A DNA stretch of 64,000 nt from Doryteuthis pealeii. Lineage: Eukaryota > Mollusca > Cephalopoda > Myopsida > Loliginidae. The notes beneath the pieces were generated by a model that was given only the letters and a program-made list of their open reading frames with translations, was not told the DNA's origin and did not search any database. The first letter of the stretch is position 1; the number at the start of each line of letters is the position of its first letter. The stretch is from the NCBI GenBank assembly GCA_023376005.1, contig CM042152.1, positions 70,945,071 through 71,009,070 of the forward strand. The letters run 5' to 3'. This document shows positions 1 to 11,026 of this stretch, piece by piece. The translations under genes and the position numbers were made by a program.

Positions 1-87
1 AACACTACCCCTGGATACATGAGAAGACTTGCTGTCACTCGGACTTCAGTGAAAAACCATCATTTAAACTGGTATAGACTGGTAGGT

Positions 88-685
88 TGTTTTTCTTTTA
101 TGGCATATCAACCTCAGTGGGTCATTTAATACCGATAAAGTTTTGAAATAAAGTCATTCTTAATGGATACTCAATTTTTTTATAAATACATTTTCCTATT
201 TAACCCATAGATGAGACCCTAACAGGTCCTACCATTCCGGGTCAGAGTGGACCTGGGAGCAATGGTGATGAAGGGATGTTCCACATTTCCCAAACATCCA
301 AAACTGGAACCTCACCATCAGATAGAGTTTAACGTCATTCCAAGGACATATAGACCCTCAGCCACCGCCTTCTAGCACTCATATGATAAAAAGAGTTGGA
401 GCTTGCCCTTTGGGCAATAGAGTTGGCAATTATATAGGTGCTAGGACTTGACATGACCAGCCGATTGACCGGAAGGGGCTTCTCCGACCGCCTGTCTAAC
501 CCAAGAAAGGGCCAAAGTGGAGTATTGCAAGTAATGGACTGCTCAACCACCTGGGTTCTATCCTTAAGCATCATGGGTCGCCACTCACAGCCAACAGGTA
601 GCCCTATTGGAGAATTCTTACCCCTCTGCAGAAGTGCAGTCGGTGCATTCTAACGCCGCAGCCGACAGGGCGGAATTGGTGTGGA
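88..685 (-). mobile_element. TSL retroposon copy 1 (near full length)
   Basis: Copy of the provisional TSL family, recognised by alignment with copies near 5.9, 20.4, 51.4 and 59.8 kb. On the minus strand it runs from a 5' part containing CACCGACTGCAC to a 3' tail (plus-strand 105-160) that can fold as a stem-loop. A frame at 335-574 on the minus strand (79 codons, beginning MMLKD, ending YMSLE) aligns with the frame in copy 2, with local indels that add up to a multiple of three. No known protein family is recognised. The family is not one I can name. Confidence 0.7.
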
Positions 686-716
686 AAAATCGTGAGGAGT
701 AAAATAATAGATGTAG

Positions 717-769
717 CTTCTTCTTCTTCTTCTTCTTCTTCTTCTTCTTCTTCTTCTTCTTCTTCTTCT
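717..769. repeat. (TTC)n microsatellite
   Basis: About 17 uninterrupted TTC triplets. The following stretch to about 1750 has no recognisable gene or repeat, apart from a short (GGTT)n at 1649-1676. Confidence 0.95.
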
Positions 770-1763
770 TTGTCGCAGCCATCTCCTGGGCTTATTCTTC
801 TTTCTTTGGGTGGGCTGATTTCTTTCTTTTGGGGGGATGGGTGTCTGCTCGTTTCTTTGTTGGAATAATTAAGCGAGACTTTATTGTTATTTTTAAGACG
901 ACTATTCTTTATTGCAAAAACCCCAGCCCAAAAGGGTTTTCCTCCGAAGTTTTTACTGAAAAGCGGGCATCTTGGAAGCGAAGGATCCCTACGTCTGCTT
1001 CCCTCAGCTAACGGCCAGCATCTAACACTAATTTCCGTTCACACGCCTTCATTTAGCCAATCAGCATTTAGGTCAGAAAAGGTTAACTGCCGTCAATAAC
1101 TCTTTTTACAACGGTTAATGGTAATTTCTCACTTTCCGTTATTTGAATTTTAACTACTCTGACATACATAATTCGTAGACTACCCACGAATTATGTAATA
1201 CTGTCAGAACAGTTTTTTTTAATTGAGAGCTTTTCTTGGTACCAATAAGTACGTATACCAAATTCAGAAGTTCTACACCAAATCGTTTAGTCGTCTATAG
1301 AAGACAGACAACCACTTCCTAATTATTAATGTATATTTCATAATATTAAATTTGAAAAAAAAATTTTCATGATCTTAATTTGAAAATTTTTTAAAAAAAC
1401 AAGTATTCCATACGCCTTTTATGCACCTTCCTTGGAATTTAATATAATCTCTTAAAAATGTTTAACTCGGTTAGAAGTACATATATCCGGCCAGTCTGAA
1501 TTCTACATCCGGGGAATTTCTTCATCACTATTGCCTAGCAACAATACAGCCAATCAGGCTGTTAAATAACTGATTTAAGCATTTGATATTTTTAGCTATT
1601 TTTCAGCTATGAGCTCAGGCTGATGGTTGGCAAGGGCTGGCTGGTTAACCGGCTGGTTGGTTGGTTGGTTGGTTGGTTTTTTATTTTATTTCTTCTTTGT
1701 GGGGTATGGTCAGTTCTTGAGCAGATATTTGTATACTATTTCAAGTGATGCTCCTATTATAAA

Positions 1764-1978
1764 GTAAGTAAAGTCGACAATGTGGCCGAATGTCGGTATC
1801 AGCCATACAGCGAGAGAGTCTATCCCCTTTTCACTAGCGCTATACCAATCATCAGCTCCTTACTTTACCACACAGATCTCTGTGCTACTCATGCCCTGAG
1901 TTGGCGAGTGTCGGTATCGAACTAGGAACATTGAGATTCCTAGGCGAGTGCTCTACCGACTGAGCTAAACCGGTCCTT
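1764..1978 (-). mobile_element. SINE-A copy 1, tRNA-derived
   Basis: The minus strand begins with a tRNA-like head: box A TTTAGCTCAGTCGGTAGAGC and a box B-like TTCGATACC. A body shared with five other copies follows. The 9-bp flanking duplication TATTATAAA (1755-1763 and 1979-1987) marks the insertion. It should be transcribable by RNA polymerase III if intact. It ends in CGACTTTACTTAC. Confidence 0.85.
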
Positions 1979-2082
1979 TATTATAAATTGGATATTCAGT
2001 ATGGTTATAATAATTTGGTAGTTATCTGCTGGTGTCATCAAGTTTTATTCTATGATGGAGATTCATAAACCTTTATTTTTTA

Positions 2083-2330
2083 GTGATATATAATACATCT
2101 TGCAGGATTATAAATGCATGAATAACATGGGCTGTTTTGAGGCAAATCTGTCTCAACTAGATTTTAATAGAGACATCTTTAATAAATAAGATGTTATTTA
2201 AGATTAGATAATGACCATCTAATAATCATTGAGAATATAACGTAAATAACTAAGTGAATTGTGATTGCTGTGGTGACGTAGTTTCGATTACCGACAGACA
2301 GACAGACGGATACAATCGCCTGTTACCTAA
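2083..2330 (-). mobile_element. HEL-2 Helitron-like 5' half
   Basis: Very similar to 48358-48571: both carry a GGGCTGTTTTGAGGCAAATC block and GTGACG(T/G)AG followed by TTTCGRTTAC. By comparison with the complete copy at 14757-15260 this is the 5' part of a non-autonomous Helitron. The terminal TCT end has degraded into (CAGA)n at 2295-2313. Confidence 0.6.
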
Positions 2331-2698
2331 TCGATAGGTGGCCAATTAATTATGTATGGTATTGTAGAGATTTAAAATATCGGTAATGCTGAATCATGAA
2401 AACTACCGTAAAAGTAAATTGACATGACTTAATCTTTTATTAACTTTTAGTTCGTCTCTGATTGGCCAGAGCCAATCGTGAGAACAGAAAGATAGTTAGA
2501 AAGTTAGTTTTGGTTTGGTGAACGAATGGAACAGATGCAAATATGGCGTCTGTCGTCCGTAGGCAAATTCTCCAAATGTGTCGGTTTAATTTGGTTGAAT
2601 AACAATGACCCGATCCGAATAGACGACCCGATCCACCTTAGAAATATGTAAGTATTATAATATGGTAAGAAGTAAAAAGAGCTATACAACATCCTTTT

Positions 2699-3660
2699 AT
2701 AATAAGACTTATTAAATTAATGAATAGTCTAAATACCTGGCCTAAATTGGAAACAAATAAGGAAGTTATGTTGAAAAATTAACATTTCTTTCGTAAAATA
2801 ATCTTTTTTATCATTAGGTTACAAGGTTGTTTTTTTTGTTTTTGTTTTTTTTTGTTGTTTTTTTTTTTCAGCTACGTACGTACAGTATTGGCTAGAATGG
2901 ATTAGTCACAGGATTTTTTCTGTACTTTTCCATCACGCAATGTTCATTCATTTCACACGTGATAGCCATAATTTTTAGAATTTATAAAATCATCTATCGA
3001 CCTGACAACGTTGGTTGTTTTAATCGCAATCTGGCAGCGATTTTGCGAGTGGTGTATCCTTCTTCACGAATAATTTTTATCTGCTCATGAATCTATGATG
3101 AAATTCTTTTACCAAGCACAGTCACTATCACCACACTTTATATCACTATAAGTCACAGCTAAATCACACTTCTAATCACAGCTAAATCCTACCTGAACGA
3201 AAATGTACAACAAAAATGAATATTCTTAGATCGTAAAAACAATGGGTCATCCAATTTGACCAATCAAAATGCAAAATGAATGAACATTATGAGATGGAAA
3301 AGTACAGGAAAAATCATGTGATTCACCCATTCTGGCCAAAACTGTATATAAATGAAATGATTATATAATTATATTTATTACGATTATGAATAGTTTAGAT
3401 ACCTTGCCTAAATTTTAAATAAAGAAAGATGTTATATTGAAAAATAAACATCTCTTTTGTAAAATAATCTTTTTTATCATTAGGCTCCGAGGTTTTATTT
3501 TTTAAATTTTTTATTTACACACGAATATAATTGATATTAATTATTTAATTATATTCATTGCGATTATGAATAGTTTGGATACCTTGCTTAGAATTGAGCC
3601 ATTAAGATCAAACTTATCTATTTTATTCATTAACTTTTTTGTTTCTTTTTTAAGCTATAA
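2699..3660 (+). repeat. Three direct repeats of ~110-140 bp
   Basis: Blocks at 2699-2835, 3375-3495 and 3555-3660 share TGAATAGT(C/T)T(A/G)(A/G)ATACC. The first two also share GTAAAATAATCTTTTTTATC. The first two copies flank the Tc1/mariner MITE at 2881-3346, so an older repeat was split or duplicated around it. Confidence 0.65.
2881..3346 (-). mobile_element. Tc1/mariner-type MITE with residual transposase helix-turn-helix
   Basis: Terminal inverted repeats of about 70 bp (2881-2950 and 3278-3346) start TACAGT and end ACTGTA, giving a TA target signature. Reading the minus strand at about 3105-3000 gives a helix-turn-helix-like peptide containing EQIKIIREEGYTTRKIAARL, of the kind found at the N terminus of Tc1/mariner transposases. 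The catalytic part is missing, so this is an internally deleted, non-autonomous element. The identification rests on motif recognition. Confidence 0.75.
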
Positions 3661-4055
3661 TCATTGCCGATCATCGAAAGAGGAACTAACATTCAAAGGT
3701 GGGGATTCATTTTACTAATGATAACGATAACTTATCAAACCTTAATTTATTTGGAATAATGAAAATGTAACAGAGGACAAAGATAGAAAGGGTGAAAAGG
3801 GAAAAAGATAGAAAATGTCAGAGTAGATCAGGTGATTGCGTCTTATTAGCCATAACTTGCATGTCAAGGGTGTTATCAAAAACGTCGACTTTGATTTGGT
3901 TCTCATAATCACGTCAAAGATTCTATCATTGTAACTTGTTGACAACCACGTCACGAGACGATACTCGTTTTTTTTCTACTTTTATTAGATATTATGGATT
4001 TAATATCTCGTTACTATTAGTTTCATGCTTACTGCAATCATCAGACGAGACCTGT

Positions 4056-4057
<2 letters not shown>

Positions 4058-4115
<58 letters not shown>
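4058..4115. repeat. (AT)n microsatellite
   Basis: Uninterrupted AT dinucleotides. They produce a spurious poly-IY reading frame. Confidence 0.95.
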
Positions 4116-4117
<2 letters not shown>

Positions 4118-4346
4118 CTTTCAAAGAAAGTAAAACTTAACAAACCGTCATTTGGCTTTGAAAGTTAAATATTTTTCTGTATATAATTAATTTATTAGTT
4201 ATTATACATTGAGCACTCTTAGGGATTTATAAAAATCCCTGTATAAATCACTGTATAAACCTACAAGAGCGTACATTGAGGATGTACAGTGAGATTTTTA
4301 TGATCGCAAATAGATTCATCACCTACTTACTAGTCAACTGGATTAT

Positions 4347-4350
<4 letters not shown>

Positions 4351-4393
<43 letters not shown>
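4351..4393. repeat. (AT)n microsatellite abutting a palindrome
   Basis: AT tract with one phase break, directly joined to the left arm of the perfect inverted repeat that follows. Confidence 0.9.
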
Positions 4394-4396
<3 letters not shown>

Positions 4397-4576
4397 TTGG
4401 GAATAAAAAGGCCTTAAATACCATGGGTATCGTGATTATGGACCATTTCCACTCGAGAGCATGCTCAAGAGCTTCTTCAGATCACTGATCTGAAGAAGCT
4501 CTTGAGCATGCTCTCGAGTGGAAATGGTCCATAATCACGATACCCATGGTATTTAAGGCCTTTTTATTCCCAAATA
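4394..4576. repeat. Perfect 183-bp palindrome (91-bp arms, 1-base centre)
   Basis: The left arm 4394-4484 is the exact reverse complement of 4486-4576, with a single C at 4485. I checked this base by base. The arms start TATTTGGGAATAAAAAGGCC and the centre is CAGATCACTGATCTG. There is no open frame of note. It would fold into a long hairpin as RNA or extrude as a cruciform. It could be a fold-back element, a recent inverted duplication or an assembly artefact. Confidence 0.95.
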
Positions 4577-4705
4577 ACTTTGCTCTGTTTACAATAATTA
4601 AACATTGAGCTCTCATACGGAACCTGAACTCTACAACAAACTACGGGTAGAGAATTAGGACCCACCTAGAATCACCTTGTACCAAGAAACTTGGTACCAC
4701 ACCAA

Positions 4706-4706
4706 A

Positions 4707-4739
<33 letters not shown>

Positions 4740-4903
4740 GAAGCTTTCATGAAGATAACCGGATAAAAGGGAAAGCAGGGGGAGGAATAAACGATGTGAC
4801 GAGGAGGGGTAGGAAGAGTGCATGTAGATGTGTTGGCGCATGAGGGATTGAACTCGGGTCGACGACTCCATTTCCTACGACTCTAACAATTAGACCACGC
4901 GTC
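4706..4903 (-). mobile_element. (AT)n plus SINE-B head fragment
   Basis: An (AT)n tract at about 4706-4737 is followed, at 4845-4903, by the minus-strand tRNA-like head of SINE-B (box A ...TGGTCTAATTGTTAGAG, box B GAGTTCAAT). The SINE body is missing. Confidence 0.7.
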
Positions 4904-5129
4904 TTCATGTTCTTCTTTATATGTCTTGACGAAGCAGAAGACACTGATACAAAGCATCGGTTTTCGAGGCTTGACACTACTATTTTCAAATCCCTATACA
5001 CAATATAGGATGGGATTTTTTTTGTTCTAGTGGTTTATTCTAGATGAGCGTAAGTAGTTTTTTATGGGTGAATTTGCTAGCCTTATGCCACAGTTTTTTT
5101 TAAATTTTGAATGAGTTTTTCTTTATTCT

Positions 5130-5256
5130 AAACAGGTTTGCTTATCTAAAAGGCTAGAGAGGAGCCCAGTCTGCTTTAGCTGGACAGAAAACAGATAGAT
5201 CTATGCATTTCCTATGGGCATTAGCACGAAATGAAACGCAAACGGGCTTTCCTACA
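5130..5256 (-). mobile_element. SINE-B, old degenerate copy
   Basis: Keeps GAGCCCAGTCTGC and the reversed body CCTATGGGCATTAGCACG(A)AAT of SINE-B. The head and 3' tail are lost. Confidence 0.5.
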
Positions 5257-5299
5257 ATAATAATCCACAAAGCTGAAAATTAATTCCAAGATCGAATTT

Positions 5300-5372
5300 C
5301 CCTTCCTTCCTTCCTACCTACCCCCCTCCCTTCCTTCCTTCCTTCCTTTCTATCTATCTATATATCTATCTA
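5300..5372. repeat. (CCTT)n and (CTAT)n microsatellite
   Basis: Imperfect CCTT/CCTA tetranucleotides pass into CTAT repeats. Between here and 5890 I see no gene or known repeat. Confidence 0.85.
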
Positions 5373-5894
5373 AAGTGAATTCTACTCTTCGACCAAAATT
5401 TTGTAAGTTACAAATTGTATGCATGGGGTGGAGCACCTGTGATGTAATGAGCCGATTGGAGTATAATCGCACATGATCCCGAGGGCAACGTCTGTAGTAT
5501 GAGGGAAAATTTTGAGTGACAGGCAAAGGGTCATGGGTCAATTAATTTCCGGTGTAAGAATCTGTGAGTTAAAAATGATATTATTATTATTCTAATAGGA
5601 TTGGTTGAGAGACTGTCACGTGACCAAAGACACCGAGTCTGGGATTGAATTAGAGATTTCTAATTAGTTGCTTTTGAGACGCCGAGAAGAACATTGGCGT
5701 TTTCGATTACTCACCATCTCGGGGCTTTTTAGCCCTTGTGGCTGGGGTGTGGGGTAGTGGCCGCAGTAATATGATTCTAGCAAAGAATTTCTCGTCCGAC
5801 CAAATTAACGGCTGCAGAATCGCCGGCCTTGATGAAAAACATCATCTAACCAGCGTGGGGTTCTAAAGCATAGAACGTGTTTGTCGAATTCTTC

Positions 5895-6487
5895 CATCGT
5901 GTCGGGTAGGGCTTTCGAATACACCGATTGCACCTCTGCAGAGGGGTAAAACCCCCTACCAAATGGGACTACCTGTTGACCGTGGGTGGTGACCCGTGAT
6001 GCTTAAGGACGGAATTCTGGTGGCTGAGCAGTCCATGACATACAACTCTCCACTTAGGCCCTTACTTAGACTAGACGGGCGGTCAGAGAGGCCCCCTCCT
6101 ATCAATCGGCTGGTCACGTCAAGCCCTAGCACCTATATGATTGTCCCGAACTTATTGTCCTTATGGCAAGCCCCAACCTTTTTTTATCATATATGTGCTA
6201 GAAGGCGGTGGCTGAGAGTCTTCATGTCTTGGGAATAACGTTAAACTCTATCCGATGGTGAAGTTCCAGTGCTGGAGGTCTGGGGAATGTGGAGCATCCC
6301 TTTATCAACATTGCTCCTTGGTCTACTCTGGCCCGGAATGGTATTATCTGTTAGGGTCCCATCTATGAGTTAAATAGAAAATTTGTTTACAAAAACAAAT
6401 TGAGTTTAAAAAATGTTCTTCCAAACTATCGCTTACGAATCTTTCAAAACTTTGCCGGTATTAAATGACCCACCGTTGTCGATATGC
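5895..6487 (+). mobile_element. TSL retroposon copy 2, with open frame
   Basis: Plus-strand copy of the TSL family. The 5' part has CGAATACACCGATTGCACC and TGCAGAGGGGTAAAACCCCC. The 3' tail at 6455-6487 carries the stem-loop arms and then AAACAAAACAAACAAA in place of (CCAA)n. The 80-codon frame 5996-6238 begins MMLKDGILVAEQSM and ends CARRRWLRVFMSWE. It is the longest and cleanest version of a frame also visible, in part, in copies 1, 5 and 9. It resembles no protein family I recognise. It may be non-coding and merely conserved by recent common descent. Confidence 0.75.
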
Positions 6488-7099
6488 CGTAAAACAAAAC
6501 AAACAAATGGCTTTTGAACACTGTCTCCGAGACCAAGAGTCAACAATATCCCACAACCAACATAATATATGTGGTCTATGTTGGATTTTGTGTTCACAGC
6601 GCCATGTTGGATTTTGTGTAAAGTATTCAACTCTGTTACAAGATGAATGCAAAACTAAAACTAGAGTTTGGTAGGTGGCTTATATGGAGCTTTGGATTGT
6701 TCCATTATGAACTCATTTCCTGAGTTCTGATTGGCTGTTGGATTTCAGGGTGAGTAAGAACATGGATAAGTACCCACTCTTCAGCCATCACTTTGCATTA
6801 TGCCAGCAGCATGCAAAGACTGTATTTAAGTTACAGCTTGCTTGTTGTTCTCGTCTACTAACTCGACGGTAGTTAGAACCCCACTGCGACGGTGAGTATC
6901 ATATTGTTTCTATATCTGGAGGATAACTTCTACATTACTTGCACCATTGTTTGACGAAATAGCATCAAAGATTGTCTGCTAAAATGCACTAAGAAATTCT
7001 CGCAGCATTTAGCCTAGAAATTGGTTAGAAAATTTCACAATTTCAATAATTAAAAGAGAAAAGCTTGTCATTTTAAACGAAACTAATAAAATATCATAA

Positions 7100-7325
7100 G
7101 TAGAATTCAAATTGAAAATATGCTCCCTTCACCACCTACATTTCTGATATGCTGCTTTTTACCTAATAATTAAGATGTAACAGTGATAAAATCTTAAAAG
7201 ATTGAAATATATTTCCTCAAACGAAGGCAAAGTTTGAAAAAAAATATTTTGTGTGGTAATTCTTTATGTTAATTTGCAACTTTTAACACATGTGACAGTT
7301 CGAAAATCGAACTACGCTAATGTCA
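7100..7325. mobile_element. Partial copy of the GGGTAGG MITE
   Basis: Shares a block containing AATTCAAATTGAAAATATGC with 9188-9290, and near 7299-7325 a terminal motif (GAAAATCGAACTACGCTAAT) with the right end of the element at 8906-9411. The left end is not visible. 6490-7000 and 7330-8100 hold nothing recognisable. Confidence 0.5.
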
Positions 7326-8118
7326 TCCATAATCCTGACCGTGTACCAACCTCAGTTTGGTAGATGACTAACTCCTCACGTGGTCTAATACGAGAATGAT
7401 TCAACAAATATGGGATTCAAAAAAAGAAGCAAATTGAACAAAATTTTCAGAATTTCTTTTTCATAAATGTAAATTTTGCATTGTTTAGAATTGGTTGATA
7501 ATTTTTTTAAATATATGTATTTTCTAATCTCACAGAAATATTTATCTTGAGGCTATTAAAGATGGCGGCAAATTAGAGTGCTCCAGGCTCGAACAGAGAT
7601 CTGTTACAAAGTTTGGGTGGCTGAAAGGTGCAAACCATATGAAATTTTAGAAGGATGTGTGATGGGTGCGTAGAAGTGTGTTTTGGTAAAGAAAACAAAT
7701 GTTAACAAATGGGCTGAATACACTGACTCACGAGTAGAGAAAAAGTAGACATTCGTTAATTGCAGATGAATTTCAGTCAGTTTAATGCCTTTAGTGTTCT
7801 AAAACCGAATAAGTGCGCGAACTTCATATTTGGTGGTAGCATCAATCGGGATCTCCATCAGAAACGACTGCCAATCCAAGACTGAGCGTGGCAGTGAGGC
7901 GCACACAGAGGCAGGCGTAGGCGCATGCACAACAAGCCAATAGCCGTACGGACAGCTTCATTGCGTTCCCAGTACTTTGAAGGTCTTACTTTTGGGATTA
8001 TCCTTGTATATATATAATTATATCAAATTATATATATATTATATAGTTATTTCCCCCACATTCTTATTTAACGAATCTCAGGGTTATGCATTTGTATTTT
8101 GAAGACTTTTCTTTTGGG

Positions 8119-8120
<2 letters not shown>

Positions 8121-8175
<55 letters not shown>

Positions 8176-8336
8176 GGTGGGGTTAATTAACGCCTGGAGA
8201 AGATATCAAAAGAACTGAAACACGTGTCGCTAATGTAAAATAATAATAATGATTAAAAAATTGAAAACATAATCCCTTTTGCTGGCCTTCTTTTTTATAA
8301 AATATTTTTATTTTCTCCTGTTGGACCCATAAGAAC

Positions 8337-8394
<58 letters not shown>
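8121..8394. repeat. Two (AT)n microsatellites
   Basis: AT tracts at about 8121-8174 and 8341-8394, separated by about 165 bp of unremarkable sequence. A poly-A run of 27 follows at 8620-8646. Confidence 0.95.
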
Positions 8395-8400
<6 letters not shown>

Positions 8401-8617
8401 GCACAAAGATTCAGACTTGATGATACAAATGGATAAAAATAGGCGATGATAGACATAGGTGGCTGGCTATTTATGTGAGTGCAACGAGTAATTTTCTATC
8501 GACACGAGTAAAATCTCAGGGATCGTGTTTGCTTTTAGGAATTTCGCCAGATTTCTTTTTAAAAAAAGGCTGATAAGACGCAACTGCAACCCTCTTGTCA
8601 TTAAACCAAGTTTTACC

Positions 8618-8648
<31 letters not shown>

Positions 8649-8905
8649 AGTATGTAATTTTCAGAGAAAAAAAAACCAGGTCGACCGCAGACATGAGTCT
8701 GTTGAATATAGGGACATTTAGTCACTTACAAAATTGTTATATTAGAAACCATGAAAATGTAGTTACTAAGCAAAAAAAGAATGTACTGACTTTGTCCCGT
8801 AATAGTTGCTCCATTTACATATAATTTTTTCCTACATGATATCTAACAACTATTATGGGATAGAGGGTAATTATCCTGAAAATAGTTTTTTTAACCCTCT
8901 GTTTC

Positions 8906-9411
8906 TATGGGCATTAGGGTAGGGCGATTTTTCCCTTTTTTATATCAAATTTCATGAGAGACCGAAAGTTGTGTATTAATCTATTAAGTAGTGATACTAA
9001 AAATTAGATCTTGAACTTGTACCAATTTTTAAGGGAATGGCATCAAATATCGTAGACAAAAATGCGCCGAAAAATCCTCGGTTTTGCAACATTTAGCAAA
9101 AATTGATCTTAGATATAACAATCTCAGTATTTAAAGCCGAGAATGTTGATATTTTATTTTATCTAAATGAAATGAAGAAATTATAACGAAAATTCAAATT
9201 GAAAATATGCCTACCCCACCCCCACATTATCAGTGACGGCTCCAAAATGTTGTTTTACCTCATTAATTAAGCAGTAACAGTGAATACATTTTTTTTTTAA
9301 ACACCTGATTTTCTTATCAATATTTGGCCAAATGTTGCAAAACTGAGGATCTTTTTATCGTGAAATTTGATATTTAAATCAAGTGAAAAATCGACCTACC
9401 CTAATGGCCAT
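8906..9411. mobile_element. MITE with ~26-bp terminal inverted repeats
   Basis: The left end ATGGGCATTAGGGTAGGGCG is matched in reverse complement at 9386-9411 (CGACCTACCCTAATGGCCAT). Inner parts are also inverted: TCCTCGGTTTTGCAACATTT at about 9078 against AATGTTGCAAAACTGAGGA at about 9333. There is no coding capacity. A related fragment lies at 7100-7325. Confidence 0.7.
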
Positions 9412-9455
9412 TTATGAGAAAAGACAATGGTAAATTTCAACAGAAAGAGAACTAG

Positions 9456-9674
9456 AATATATTGAGAGCGTATCTGGTAAAAGTTATAGAACGTCTTTCT
9501 CTTGATACGATGAAAAGCCCGTGGCATGTTACTAGGAGAGAAGATGGACGTTGTCAATTAATTCATCGAAGAAATACCATTAAACAACCACTATTGTGTT
9601 CCGATGAACTACAAAGTCAAGAAATAATTGACTTGAGTAAAAATGATTTTCAAATATTGATTAGAGAAAAATAA
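9456..9674 (+). CDS. Candidate terminal exon, unidentified
   Basis: Open from just after an in-frame TAG (9453-9455) to TAA at 9672-9674. There is no ATG until inside the frame, so an exon start at the AG of 9454-9455 or a relic of a retrocopy is conceivable. The peptide (about 70 residues, containing PWHVTRREDGRCQLIHRR and ending ILIREK) has a balanced, non-repetitive composition unlike nearby random frames. No family is recognised. The pyrimidine tract before the putative acceptor is poor. It could be chance. Confidence 0.25.
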   Translation, partial: NILRAYLVKVIERLSLDTMKSPWHVTRREDGRCQLIHRRNTIKQPLLCSDELQSQEIIDLSKNDFQILIREK

Positions 9675-9702
9675 CGAACTTAAAATCAACAAAAGAGTTG
9701 TT

Positions 9703-9843
9703 TTATTTGTTTGTTTTTGTTATTTTAGATATACGATCCTTAATAAATTTAGGGGGCCAGAGGACGTCGTCAGTGATGTAATTACTTGGGTCATTGGGGA
9801 GTTTCGGGTCGTTGAACATTTTATTTCCATTGTCAGGCTGACC
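9703..9843 (-). CDS. Candidate terminal exon, unidentified, convergent with the previous
   Basis: On the minus strand a good splice-acceptor-like stretch (ATTTATCTTCTTTGATAG) ends at 9844. It is followed, in phase 0, by about 46 codons beginning GQPDNGNKMFNDPKLPNDP and ending at TAA (9703-9705). The composition looks protein-like. No family is recognised and no upstream exon can be assigned in this window. Confidence 0.25.
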   Translation of the reverse strand, partial: GQPDNGNKMFNDPKLPNDPSNYITDDVLWPPKFIKDRISKITKTNK

Positions 9844-10149
9844 CTATCAAAGAAGATAAATATTTTAGACACCCTCTTACTATGCAACGCTAGAAGACAC
9901 TGAGTGTTATTAATTTTGGACGAGTGTAGCTGACTTTGCCGCGCAATTGATTGGCTGTTGCAAAAAAAAAAAACAATCAAATGCATGATACAGTCTATTT
10001 AAGTGATTTACGGGGACATTAGCGCTTGATGTGTGTGTGTGGTGGGGGGGGTAGACATCACGTGATTTATTCGAAACAAGGTCCATTTTTGTTTTGTTGG
10101 GGTTTGGGGGTGAACTGCTATAGACTCCTTATTGACCATATGGAAATCT

Positions 10150-10595
10150 TATCTAGTAAAATAAAGCGAAAATTCCGCTAACCTGTACCGTGTCAGTTCT
10201 ACTGTTTGGCTGGACCACTCGGAATCTAATGAAACACTTAGAGAAAAAGCTAGATGGGAACTACACAAGGATGCTACGTGTTGTCTTGAAAAATCCTGGA
10301 AGTAGTACTCCAAGCAGCTATATGGCCACTTGCCCCTATCATACAAACCATCCGAGTAAGACGAACAAGACATGTTGGACACTGCTGGAGCAGCAAGGAC
10401 GAACTTATAAGTGACGTTATCCTCTGGACACCTACACATGGATACACCAGTGTAGGCCGACTAGTAAAAACCTACATCAGTCAGGTCTGTGGGGATTCTG
10501 GATGCTGTGCAGAGGACCTGCCAGGGGTGATGACCGATAGGGAAAGTTATGCGTATCCGTGCTGTCAGCGTGATCTGATGATGATGAAACAGTAC
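10150..10595 (+). mobile_element. Non-LTR retrotransposon (LINE-1a) 3' fragment, frameshifted
   Basis: Homologous to 53315-53980. It carries decayed peptides SVLLFGWTTRN, KKLDGNYTRMLR and CW(T/S) in shifting frames, and ends in a (TGA)n tail at about 10575. This is the C-terminal part of a LINE ORF2 (after the reverse transcriptase core) and is inactive. Confidence 0.85.
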
Positions 10596-10754
10596 TTGAT
10601 TTACTCGAAACAGGATCCTTCTTCTTAGCACTGACACGGTTCAATAAATTTTCATAACATGTTAATCAAACTGCAGAGTCACTGAGCCTGAGTCAGACAC
10701 AAGGCCACAAAAATAAAGCAATCACTAGAAATTGAATTGACTACAGCAATAAGG

Positions 10755-11026
10755 GTCTAACGTGTGGAGTAATGGTTAGAGTCGTGGGAAATGGATTCGT
10801 CAACCCGAGTTCAAATACTGTACTGTTTGCATTTCACATAGTACTAATACCCTTGGGAAAGGTATGAATTCATATATTCTCCCTCCAGATATGGGTAAAT
10901 AGTAGGGCAGACTGTGCTCTTTAACTTTGGATAGGTGACCAGACTAAGAGAAGGAAAACTCTAAATTCAAATCTGTTAAATTCCGCTTAAGAAACTTGTG
11001 TCGCATCCTGCTCGTGCGGAGGGGTT

